Shown piece by piece: positions 1 through 6,297 of a stretch of 8,077 nucleotides of DNA (within the stretch, counting starts at the first letter, position 1; the number at the start of each line of letters is the position of its first letter). The DNA comes from Bacteroidota bacterium (GTDB lineage: Bacteria; Bacteroidota; Bacteroidia; Bacteroidales; UBA1556): assembly GCA_003648395.1 (NCBI GenBank), contig QMPB01000173.1:1-8077 (forward strand), written 5' to 3'. A program made the translations under genes and the position numbers. Under the pieces are notes generated by a model. The model ran no database searches. It was given only the letters and a program-made list of their open reading frames with translations, and was not told the DNA's origin.

Positions 1-10
1 ATTAGTATTC

Positions 11-38
11 ATAACCATGGGGCTCCGCCCATGGTTAT
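11..38. repeat. Hairpin-forming inverted repeat (11-bp arms)
   Basis: The arms ATAACCATGGG (11-21) and CCCATGGTTAT (28-38) are perfect reverse complements around the six-base loop GCTCCG. The block is far more G+C-rich than its surroundings. It lies about 120 bp past the stop of the DUF4249 gene and is followed after 7 bp by a second hairpin. No clean U-tract follows on either strand, so a simple intrinsic terminator is not well supported. A REP-like dispersed intergenic element is an alternative, inferred only from the paired-hairpin layout. Confidence 0.7.
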
Positions 39-45
39 TCGTATT

Positions 46-62
46 TGACCCTTTCAGGGTCA
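46..62. repeat. Second short inverted repeat (7-bp arms)
   Basis: TGACCCT (46-52) and AGGGTCA (56-62) pair perfectly around the three-base loop TTC. It stands 7 bp from the hairpin at 11-38, so the two look like one compound element. From 63 to 161 I see only A+T-rich non-coding sequence with no recognisable gene, RNA or T-tract terminator. Confidence 0.6.
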
Positions 63-161
63 GTGATATACGTAGTACTCTATAATTGTAATAATAAAGG
101 CAATTTACACTGATTAGTTACTAAATAGTAAAAGCAACTTAAAAGTGCAGATTAATTAAGA

Positions 162-1019
162 TTACTTAAATATTAATGTATCAGAAACCATATTATAAGC
201 GCTAAAATTACCCAAGCCATTTTCTATATTATCGTATATAAGGCTAGGTTCAACAAATAGGTCATCACCTTGATAGTTATAAACTGAGAGATGATATTTA
301 TAATATTCATCACTGGCATGAATTACATATGCTCTAACAGAATCTAATGTTGTTTCTCCTCCTTTATCAGTATATACTTTAATTGATGTTGTTTCATTTT
401 GTTTTAGTTCAAATAGGTCTCCTCCCGATAACCATAAGTTTTGGGAATATTGGTAACCAGAAATATCAGAATAATAACCAATCATTCTTATTCTATAATA
501 ATTAATGGGATTAGTATTTAAACTTGTAAAGTCTATTTGATAATAATTTTCGTAATAATCTCCATTATTGGTAGTTTGATATCCTTTATTTTCAATAGTA
601 AATAATGGTGTTTCAGGAATCTTACATTTTCCTCTTACTATTGGCATATCCTTATATGTTATTGCTAAATCAACTTCTTCGTTAACGGTAAAATTTGCAT
701 TGGATGTATAGTAAAAATTACCATTAGTATCATATTCAAGAGAGTAAGAGCTATTAGACCCTTCTAGCACTACTTTTGCATTTGGTTCATAATTGCTTTC
801 GTGCCACCCTGAGTGATAATATATGGGTGTTGTCCAAGTAAGTTTGAGTCTAATTGTATCCTCGTTTGGTGCAACAAAACCAGCTACTACAAGTATAGGA
901 TCTGTTTCTGGCATTGTAACATTAGCCGTCTTTTCGCAGGAGGTAAAAATAATTATTCCTAGCAGTCCCATAAAATATTTCAAAGATATATATCTAATTT
1001 TCATAACTATAGTTTTCAT
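162..1019 (-). CDS. DUF4249-family outer-membrane-associated lipoprotein
   Basis: This is a 285-residue predicted lipoprotein. A basic, then hydrophobic N-terminus leads to a lipobox ending FTSC, with the lipidated cysteine at residue 28. After the cysteine come a short polar linker and the segment PILVVAGFVAP with following beta-rich stretches, which resemble the N-terminal part of DUF4249 proteins. The family has no assigned enzyme activity known to me. Its genes commonly sit directly behind a TonB-dependent receptor gene, as here: the receptor stop is 6 bp upstream of this ATG, so the two are probably cotranscribed and translationally coupled. A second in-frame ATG at 1004 (MKIRY) would give a more conventional signal peptide with the cysteine at residue 23, so the exact start is uncertain. 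The protein is at the short end for the family as I know it, but nothing looks broken. A role as a surface partner of the receptor is inference. Confidence 0.85.
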   Translation of the reverse strand: MKTIVMKIRYISLKYFMGLLGIIIFTSCEKTANVTMPETDPILVVAGFVAPNEDTIRLKLTWTTPIYYHSGWHESNYEPNAKVVLEGSNSSYSLEYDTNGNFYYTSNANFTVNEEVDLAITYKDMPIVRGKCKIPETPLFTIENKGYQTTNNGDYYENYYQIDFTSLNTNPINYYRIRMIGYYSDISGYQYSQNLWLSGGDLFELKQNETTSIKVYTDKGGETTLDSVRAYVIHASDEYYKYHLSVYNYQGDDLFVEPSLIYDNIENGLGNFSAYNMVSDTLIFK

Positions 1020-1025
1020 AAAAAA

Positions 1026-3380
1026 TTAAAATTTTAAATAATAAGCAACACTTGGCAATATTGGGAATAGAGTAAACTGCTTTAATACGGTTTCATTTCT
1101 TCTATTATCGTAACCTGTATAATAGAAGAATGGGTTAAGATGATTATAAGCATTATAAATAGAAACTTCAATAGTTCTTGTGCCTCCCCATTTCAGTTTT
1201 TTACTAAACTGTGCTCCAATATCTAATCTATGATAAGCTTCCATTCTAAACGAATTTTTCTCACCATAGTAATTCGCATAACTGGAGCTAAAATATTTAT
1301 ATTCATTGGACATTCCATTATTTGTAGAATTAGGATTATGAGTGTATGCGTTATAAGTACTATTTGCTAGTGTTATAGCATCTCCAGTTCCATAAACCCA
1401 TGTAGCACTAAGGGTTATGACGTCTGATATTTTGTATATAGCAACTACAGAAATATCATGGCGTCTGTCGTGGCGAGGAAAAAACTCATTTCCATTATTC
1501 AATTCAGCAAATTTATATTTTGTTAAAGAGAGTGTATATCCAATCCAACCAGTTAATTTACCAAACTTACGCTGCAATAGAAATTCTAATCCGTAAGAAT
1601 ATCCCTTACCAACAGTAACAGCATCTTCATAATGAAAATCCTGTGATTGGTCTGTAGGGTCATCTATCATTAAGAAACTAGAGCCTTCTTTATAAGAGAT
1701 AATATCATCCATGGTTTTATAATATCCTTCCAATGAAATAGTATAAGAAGGATCTTCAAAATCATGAGCTAGACCCATTGCAAATTGTCTCGAATGTTGA
1801 GGTCCTATCCTATCAGTTGAAGGAACCCATAAATCAGTGGGAAGACCAATACCCGTAGAGGTTAATAAATGTACATACTGATTCATTTCGGCATAACTTG
1901 CCTTAATAGAAAACATATCGGTAAACATATAGCTCAATAATAAACGAGGTTCTATACCAAAATAAGATTTAGTATTATGTGTAAAACTACTTAGTCTTAA
2001 ACCAGCATTCATTTTCATCTGAGGAATAATATGCCATTCATCTTCTATATACATTGCTGATTCTAAAGAATTAAGTTCTTGTACATTTTGTTCAATAGTT
2101 TGTGAGGCTATTTCAAGAACTACAGCACTTGGAGTGAATAAGTGATTAGTAAAATTGAATCCTGTTCTAATGTAATGGTCTGGCGAAGGAATCCATGAGA
2201 AGTCCGTTTTTACTCCAATATCTCTAATGCCAGATTTATATCTCAAGTGAAAATAATCTTGTTGGTACTCAGACTCTGCGTCAATTACAAATTGATAATT
2301 ACTATAAATAATTGAAGTATTGCTAAAGAGTTTTTTAGAAAACTGATGATTCCATCTTAGAGTTGAAGTAGCATTCTCCCAAAACAATTTATACTGCTCA
2401 CTACCGTAACTATCATCATAGCCTCCAAAGAATTTATCTCTTCCAAAATATCCACTTAAGTAAATTTTATCTTTATCACTTATCTCATAATTAACTTTAG
2501 CATTAAGGTCATAAAAGTAATAGCCTGCGGTACCATCTTCTAAATTCATAAAAGGTCTAGTTAATACATCTACGTATGTTCTTCTACCAGAAATCATAAA
2601 GGAAGATTTATTCTTGACAATTGGGCCTTCGAGTAACAATCTCGAAGATAATAGTCCAATACTACCTTCACCGCCAAACTTTTGCTTATTACCGTCCTTT
2701 AATGTCATATCAATTACAGAAGAGAGCCTGCCACCATAACGCGCAGGAAAGCCTCCTTTATACATTTCTATACTTTTAATTGCATCTCCATTAAATACAG
2801 AAAAGAAACCAAAAAGGTGCATTGCATTATAAACGGGAGCTTCATCAAGAATAGTTAGATTCTGATCTGGACCGCCACCTCTAACATATAGACCGGAGCT
2901 GGCTTCACTTCCAGAACGAATTCCTGGCATTAGTTGAAGTACTTTGAAAACATCTTTCTCCCCCAAAAGAGCAGGAATTTGTCTTATTTGTTCCACAGGG
3001 ATACTTACAACACTCATTTCTGCCTTATCACTTATCTTATCTCTTTCAGAATATATTTCTACTTCTGATAATTCAATATTAGGATCTAGAATGATATTAA
3101 TAACAGTGTCCTTATCAAATCCAAAAGGAATTTTTACTGGTTTGTATCCTACAAAGGAGTAGATAACTGTAGCTTCTTGAGGAGGGATAGTTAAAGAATA
3201 AAAACCATAAGTATTACTTACTGTCCCTATTTGTGTTCCTTGTAAATAGATATTAACACCTATTAATAACTCTCCTGAGTTTTTTTCTTTTACATAACCA
3301 GATATAGTAGTTTTCATATTCTGAGAATATAAATTAAAACTAATAAGCAATGCTAAAATGCTAAATAGTATTTTTTTCAT
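1026..3380 (-). CDS. TonB-dependent outer-membrane receptor with CarboxypepD_reg-like N-terminal domain
   Basis: This 784-residue protein starts with a Sec signal peptide (about 1-20, ending LYSQ). Residues 25-100 form a carboxypeptidase-regulatory-like beta-sandwich domain (GYVKEKNSGELLIGVNIYL ... GTVSNTYGFYSL). The plug domain follows at about 120-228, with the typical segments YVRGGGPDQNLTILDEAPVY and MYKGGFPARYGGRLSSVIDM. The rest is a beta-barrel rich in aromatic residues, ending in phenylalanine as expected for Bam-inserted barrels. Such receptors sit in the outer membrane and import a ligand using energy passed on by TonB-ExbBD. It is shorter than typical SusC proteins (around 1000 residues) and has no SusD gene beside it, so it belongs with the smaller receptors paired with DUF4249. 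No sigma/anti-sigma pair or other regulator is adjacent. The substrate cannot be read from the sequence. Confidence 0.95.
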   Translation of the reverse strand: MKKILFSILALLISFNLYSQNMKTTISGYVKEKNSGELLIGVNIYLQGTQIGTVSNTYGFYSLTIPPQEATVIYSFVGYKPVKIPFGFDKDTVINIILDPNIELSEVEIYSERDKISDKAEMSVVSIPVEQIRQIPALLGEKDVFKVLQLMPGIRSGSEASSGLYVRGGGPDQNLTILDEAPVYNAMHLFGFFSVFNGDAIKSIEMYKGGFPARYGGRLSSVIDMTLKDGNKQKFGGEGSIGLLSSRLLLEGPIVKNKSSFMISGRRTYVDVLTRPFMNLEDGTAGYYFYDLNAKVNYEISDKDKIYLSGYFGRDKFFGGYDDSYGSEQYKLFWENATSTLRWNHQFSKKLFSNTSIIYSNYQFVIDAESEYQQDYFHLRYKSGIRDIGVKTDFSWIPSPDHYIRTGFNFTNHLFTPSAVVLEIASQTIEQNVQELNSLESAMYIEDEWHIIPQMKMNAGLRLSSFTHNTKSYFGIEPRLLLSYMFTDMFSIKASYAEMNQYVHLLTSTGIGLPTDLWVPSTDRIGPQHSRQFAMGLAHDFEDPSYTISLEGYYKTMDDIISYKEGSSFLMIDDPTDQSQDFHYEDAVTVGKGYSYGLEFLLQRKFGKLTGWIGYTLSLTKYKFAELNNGNEFFPRHDRRHDISVVAIYKISDVITLSATWVYGTGDAITLANSTYNAYTHNPNSTNNGMSNEYKYFSSSYANYYGEKNSFRMEAYHRLDIGAQFSKKLKWGGTRTIEVSIYNAYNHLNPFFYYTGYDNRRNETVLKQFTLFPILPSVAYYLKF

Positions 3381-3494
3381 TAGTATTTATTTGTATAGTG
3401 TGCAATCTAAGTATGTGATCTACTGATGAACGTGTGCAAATTAATAATATTATGTTATGTTAATAACAGAATGCGACATTTACAAAGTTTATGC

Positions 3495-3502
3495 CAAAAA
3501 TA
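3495..3502 (-). promoter_or_regulatory. Candidate -7 box for the TonB-dependent receptor operon
   Basis: On the minus strand this reads TATTTTTG, an exact match to the Bacteroidota -7 consensus TAnnTTTG. The nearest upstream TTG (3518-3520) is only 15 bp away, shorter than the usual 17-23, so the -33 element is poor. The leader would be about 110 nt. A weaker alternative with one mismatch (TTAATTTG) lies at 3437-3444. In such A+T-rich sequence a chance match is quite possible. Confidence 0.3.
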
Positions 3503-3549
3503 AGCTGTTTAATTAAACAACTATTTAATACAACAAGGTTAATAATAGC

Positions 3550-3564
3550 CCTATATACTATAGG
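3550..3564. repeat. Small perfect inverted repeat between lutB and the receptor gene
   Basis: CCTATA (3550-3555) and TATAGG (3559-3564) are perfect reverse complements around TAC. It lies about 40 bp past the lutB stop and 170 bp before the receptor start. It could be an operator half-site pair or a weak hairpin. No T-tract follows on the minus strand, so I do not call it a terminator. The remainder of the 222-bp gap shows nothing else besides the candidate promoter. Confidence 0.35.
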
Positions 3565-3602
3565 TCAGACGCGCTTAAACAATAATAGTTTGCAGATTAG
3601 CC

Positions 3603-4979
3603 TTAAAATTTATGATCTTTTTTCCATCTTTGATTAAAGGATTCTTTAAACTTTGGTAATTTACGCTTTGTTCCCCACGATTTCTTAAAAATTATTCCAA
3701 CACCTATATTTTTCATTGTTGGAGAGAAGGTTTCTATCATCCAACGTTTTTTCATGACTATTTTATATGCAGCCATTATTTTATCAAAACTCTTATCAGT
3801 ATTGCCTTCTTTTACAGCATCACGTCTGTTGTAAAGCAATAATTCATGTAAAGGTATTTTTACTGGACATTCTACAGTGCATCTGCCGCAAAGTGTAGAG
3901 GCAAAGCTTAAGTGATTATACTCTTTCATTCCTCGCATATGAGGAGTAATCACAGCTCCAATTGGTCCGCTATAAGTAGTTTCGTATGCGTGTCCACCAA
4001 TGGTTTTATATACAGGACATACATTAAGACAGGCTCCACATCTAATACAGCTAAGAGCTAACTTTTGATGCTCTTTTGCTAGCAGATTAGTTCTACCATT
4101 ATCAAGAAGAATAAGATACATTTTCTCTGGGCCATCAGTTTCACCAGCTTTCTTTGGCCCACTAATTATGGAGTTATATACTGTTACCTTCTGTCCTGTG
4201 CCATGAGTTGATAAAAGAGGCCAAAATAACTCTAAATCGTTGATAGATGGTAATATTTTCTCAATACCAACTATAGCAACATGAATTTTTGGCATTGACA
4301 TACTGAGTACACCATTTCCCTCATTCTCAGTTAATGCAATTCCTCCAACATCAGCTACTAAAAAATTACCACCAGTAATTCCCATATCGGCATGGGTGAA
4401 TTTTTGACGAAGCTTAATGCGAGTATAATGAGTTAATTCCTCGGGAGTCATATCCTTCGGAGTATCAAATTTTTCGTGATATAGTTCTGCAATATCTTCC
4501 TTACTCTTATGCATTGCAGGGGTCACAATGTGATATGGCCTTTCACCAGCAATTTGAACAATGTATTCTCCCAAATCTGTTTCCAAAGTTTCAATGCCTG
4601 AAGCTTCAAGATGCTTGTTTAGTTCTATCTCCTCAGTCACCATTGATTTAGACTTCACAAGTTTCTTAACGTTGTAAATCTTTGTAATATCTAGTATCGC
4701 ATTTATTGCTTCTTTATCATCATTAGCCCAAATAAGTTCGCCACCATTATTAATAAAGTTTGTCTCGAACTCTTTGAGGTATGACTCCAAATTATTAACA
4801 ACATTACGTTTTATACGTGCTGCTCTTTCCTTGGCAAGGTCTAAGTTATGGTATTGTGTTTTACCCTTTGCCACTGCAGTATCGTAGCGCGAGATATTGA
4901 AATCAATGATTTTACGATGATTTTCGTCAAATGCAATTTTTGCGGTATCCTTAAGAAATTGGTTCTTCTGTTGTGACAT
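3603..4979 (-). CDS. lutB: LutB/LldF-family lactate-utilisation iron-sulfur protein
   Basis: This 458-residue cytoplasmic protein has no signal peptide. Residues about 65-300 form a LUD (lactate utilisation) domain, including THADMGITGGNFLVADVGG and LTENEGNG. A ferredoxin-like region follows with two cysteine motifs, C311-x2-C314-x2-C317-x3-C321-P and C364-x2-C367-x3-C371-P, which would bind two [4Fe-4S] clusters. The C-terminal 90 residues are basic and match the usual LutB tail. In Bacillus subtilis LutABC together oxidise L-lactate to pyruvate, LutB being the double-cluster Fe-S subunit. Here the neighbours are hldD upstream and the receptor operon downstream, so lutA and lutC must lie elsewhere or be missing. 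Length and cysteines are complete. The ATG at 4979 is preceded by a good -7 box with a short leader. The family call is firm; the true substrate in this organism is less sure. Confidence 0.92.
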   Translation of the reverse strand: MSQQKNQFLKDTAKIAFDENHRKIIDFNISRYDTAVAKGKTQYHNLDLAKERAARIKRNVVNNLESYLKEFETNFINNGGELIWANDDKEAINAILDITKIYNVKKLVKSKSMVTEEIELNKHLEASGIETLETDLGEYIVQIAGERPYHIVTPAMHKSKEDIAELYHEKFDTPKDMTPEELTHYTRIKLRQKFTHADMGITGGNFLVADVGGIALTENEGNGVLSMSMPKIHVAIVGIEKILPSINDLELFWPLLSTHGTGQKVTVYNSIISGPKKAGETDGPEKMYLILLDNGRTNLLAKEHQKLALSCIRCGACLNVCPVYKTIGGHAYETTYSGPIGAVITPHMRGMKEYNHLSFASTLCGRCTVECPVKIPLHELLLYNRRDAVKEGNTDKSFDKIMAAYKIVMKKRWMIETFSPTMKNIGVGIIFKKSWGTKRKLPKFKESFNQRWKKDHKF

Positions 4980-5001
4980 TAATAAACGGTTTTTGCAAAA
5001 G

Positions 5002-5009
5002 CAAAGTTA
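5002..5009 (-). promoter_or_regulatory. Candidate -7 box for lutB
   Basis: The minus strand reads TAACTTTG followed by C, an exact match to TAnnTTTG. Transcription would begin near 4995-4998 and give a leader of roughly 16-19 nt before the ATG at 4979. I see no TTG at the right distance upstream, so the -33 element is missing or degenerate. The placement just ahead of the start codon supports lutB having its own promoter, separate from hldD. Confidence 0.45.
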
Positions 5010-5094
5010 GGGTTTTATACTATAAGTTTATTTGTTTATTCGGTTATTTGTTGAGTTGATTATTTTAGGTGTTGAGTTGTTATGTTAGTAGGTT

Positions 5095-5129
5095 AACTTT
5101 TAACTTAGAACTCCCAACTTAGAACTCAT
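5095..5129. repeat. Degenerate heptamer array AACTnnn, five units
   Basis: Five consecutive 7-bp units begin with AACT: AACTTTT, AACTTAG, AACTCCC, AACTTAG and AACTCAT. Within this, the 12-mer AACTTAGAACTC occurs twice with a 14-bp period (5102-5113 and 5116-5127). The array abuts the hldD stop codon. Further toward lutB, GTTGAGTTG occurs twice, 21 bp apart (5050-5058 and 5071-5079), also a multiple of seven. No function is evident; it resembles slipped-strand tandem repeat debris. Confidence 0.6.
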
Positions 5130-6094
5130 TAATAATAATCCTCTTTCATCAAAAACTCCTGCACATACTCTTCAACGCCAGATTCCAAATCATAAAATGG
5201 CACTGCATACCCTTGATTTAAAAGCTTCTGCATATTAGCTTCAGTGAAATACTGATACTTATCACGAATATCTTCTGGTGTATCAACAAAGCTAATATTC
5301 TCTTCAACTCCCATTGCTTTAAAAGTTGCTTTAGTAAGGTCGAGGAAGCTTCTTGCTTTACCTGTTCCAAGATTGTAAAGTCCGGATTCTCCTTCAAACT
5401 CATAAAAGAAAAGCATTACTTCAACCACATCCTTTACATATACAAAGTCACGCAATTGTTCTCCATCTTTAAAGTCTGGACGATGTGAGCGAAATAGTTT
5501 CATGCCACCAGTTTCTTTTATTTGATTATAAGCATGGAATATTACAGAGGCCATTCTACCTTTATGAAATTCATTGGGTCCATATACATTAAAGAATTTC
5601 AATCCATACCAATAGGGAGGTTTTTTATCTTGCTTCAATGCCCATTTGTCAAAATCATTCTTAGATTCTCCATAAGGATTTAGTGGTTTCAATTTCTCTA
5701 CAATATCATGATTATCATCATAGCCAAGTTCTCCATCACCATAAGTAGCAGCAGAGGAAGCATAAACCATTGGAATATTGTTTTCAGCACAAATATTCCA
5801 TATTGATTTTGTATAATTAAGATTTAGTTTGTCAAATATCTTCTTATCAAATTCAGTAGTATCAGTTCTTGCACCAATATGAAAAATAAATTCAACATCC
5901 TTTGCGTTCTTCTCAAACCAATCAATAAAAATATCTCTTTCAATAAGTTGAGAATGCCGCTTATTATCAAGGTTTTTCATCTTAGCTTCATTATCAAACT
6001 TATCCACTAAAACTAAATCATTCTCACCTTCATCATTCAATGCTCCAGTTAAAACACTGGCAATGAATCCTGCTGCTCCTGTTACTACTATCAT
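5129..6094 (-). CDS. hldD: ADP-L-glycero-D-manno-heptose 6-epimerase
   Basis: This 321-residue protein is an extended short-chain dehydrogenase/reductase that converts ADP-D-glycero-beta-D-manno-heptose to the L-glycero form in the cytoplasm, the last step of ADP-heptose supply for LPS inner core or other surface glycans. An N-terminal Rossmann motif GAAGFIAS (6-13) binds NADP(H). SSAATYG (113-119) and YGESK (Y141, K145) form the active-site region. The segment FFNVYGPNEFHKGRMASV (167-184) with K178 is highly characteristic of HldD, as is DGEQLRDFVYVKDVV. In E. coli HldD, Tyr140 and Lys178 are the catalytic pair, matching Y141 and K178 here. The third glycine of the usual GxxGxxG motif is alanine (A12). 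Length is close to the E. coli enzyme (310). No other heptose gene (hldE, gmhA, gmhB) is in the window. The start ATG at 6094 directly precedes the Rossmann strand, so no other start is plausible. Confidence 0.93.
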   Translation of the reverse strand: MIVVTGAAGFIASVLTGALNDEGENDLVLVDKFDNEAKMKNLDNKRHSQLIERDIFIDWFEKNAKDVEFIFHIGARTDTTEFDKKIFDKLNLNYTKSIWNICAENNIPMVYASSAATYGDGELGYDDNHDIVEKLKPLNPYGESKNDFDKWALKQDKKPPYWYGLKFFNVYGPNEFHKGRMASVIFHAYNQIKETGGMKLFRSHRPDFKDGEQLRDFVYVKDVVEVMLFFYEFEGESGLYNLGTGKARSFLDLTKATFKAMGVEENISFVDTPEDIRDKYQYFTEANMQKLLNQGYAVPFYDLESGVEEYVQEFLMKEDYY

Positions 6095-6133
6095 TTGTTA
6101 ATATTTAATGTGAAATTCATTATTAGCAATACT

Positions 6134-6176
6134 CCGTTGACTTTTTGTTTCTCGCAAAGCCGAAAAGTCGCAACGG
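6134..6176. repeat. Imperfect long inverted repeat upstream of hldD
   Basis: CCGTTGACTTTT (6134-6145) pairs with AAAAGTCGCAACGG (6163-6176): twelve base pairs with a two-base bulge (CG, 6169-6170) around a 17-base loop. On the minus strand it lies 40-82 nt ahead of the hldD start codon and would form a stem in its leader if transcribed from further upstream. No U-tract follows the stem. The rest of the 203-bp mqnD-hldD gap is A+T-rich. TAATTTTG overlapping the mqnD stop (6293-6300) fits a -7 box by sequence but has no -33 partner. Confidence 0.6.
6152..6175. repeat. Three tandem imperfect octamers (CTTTkCGr type)
   Basis: Reading the minus strand, three 8-bp units follow each other without gaps: CGTTGCGA (6175-6168), CTTTTCGG (6167-6160) and CTTTGCGA (6159-6152), then GAAAC. 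They look like decayed copies of one CTTTGCGA-like unit. They overlap the loop and right arm of the inverted repeat at 6134-6176. Similar CTTTGCG-rich intergenic strings are familiar to me from other Bacteroidota genomes, but I cannot verify copies here. Confidence 0.5.
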
Positions 6177-6260
6177 TCTGGTTTACAATAATTTATATAA
6201 ATTCAACTACTACTTGTAATTGCTTACATATCAATAATTTATGAAATCATAACCAGCCTG

Positions 6261-6276
6261 CCCCGATATATCGGGG
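6261..6276. terminator. Perfect 16-bp palindrome, possible terminator hairpin
   Basis: CCCCGATATATCGGGG is its own reverse complement and can fold as CCCCGA/TCGGGG with a TATA loop. It lies 21 bp past the mqnD stop codon, the right place for a terminator. On the minus strand, however, the bases after the stem are CAGGCTGG, not a T-tract; the T-rich stretch (AATTATTATTATT) is on the plus-strand side, where no gene precedes it. A factor-assisted stop or transcript-end-stabilising hairpin for mqnD, or a dispersed palindromic repeat, are both possible. Confidence 0.4.
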
Positions 6277-6297
6277 AATTATTATTATTAGGCAAAA

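Noticed and set aside
823..1029. Plus-strand open frame opposite the DUF4249 and receptor genes
   Set aside because: It is antisense to a convincing lipoprotein gene, resembles no family and is explained by codon bias of the opposite strand.
2944..3162. Plus-strand 72-codon frame inside the receptor gene
   Set aside because: It is fully antisense to the conserved plug and regulatory-like domains; no independent support.
1026..3380. SusC-type receptor call
   Set aside because: The protein is only 784 residues and the partner is a DUF4249 lipoprotein, not a SusD.
5095..5129. CRISPR-like short repeats
   Set aside because: The units are 7 bp, contiguous and degenerate, with no spacers and no cas genes.
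5218..5403. Minus-strand 61-codon frame inside hldD
   Set aside because: It is an out-of-frame shadow of the conserved epimerase C-terminal half.
6095..6297. Possible tRNA or riboswitch in the mqnD-hldD gap
   Set aside because: The stems seen do not form a cloverleaf or any aptamer I recognise; they are better described as repeats.
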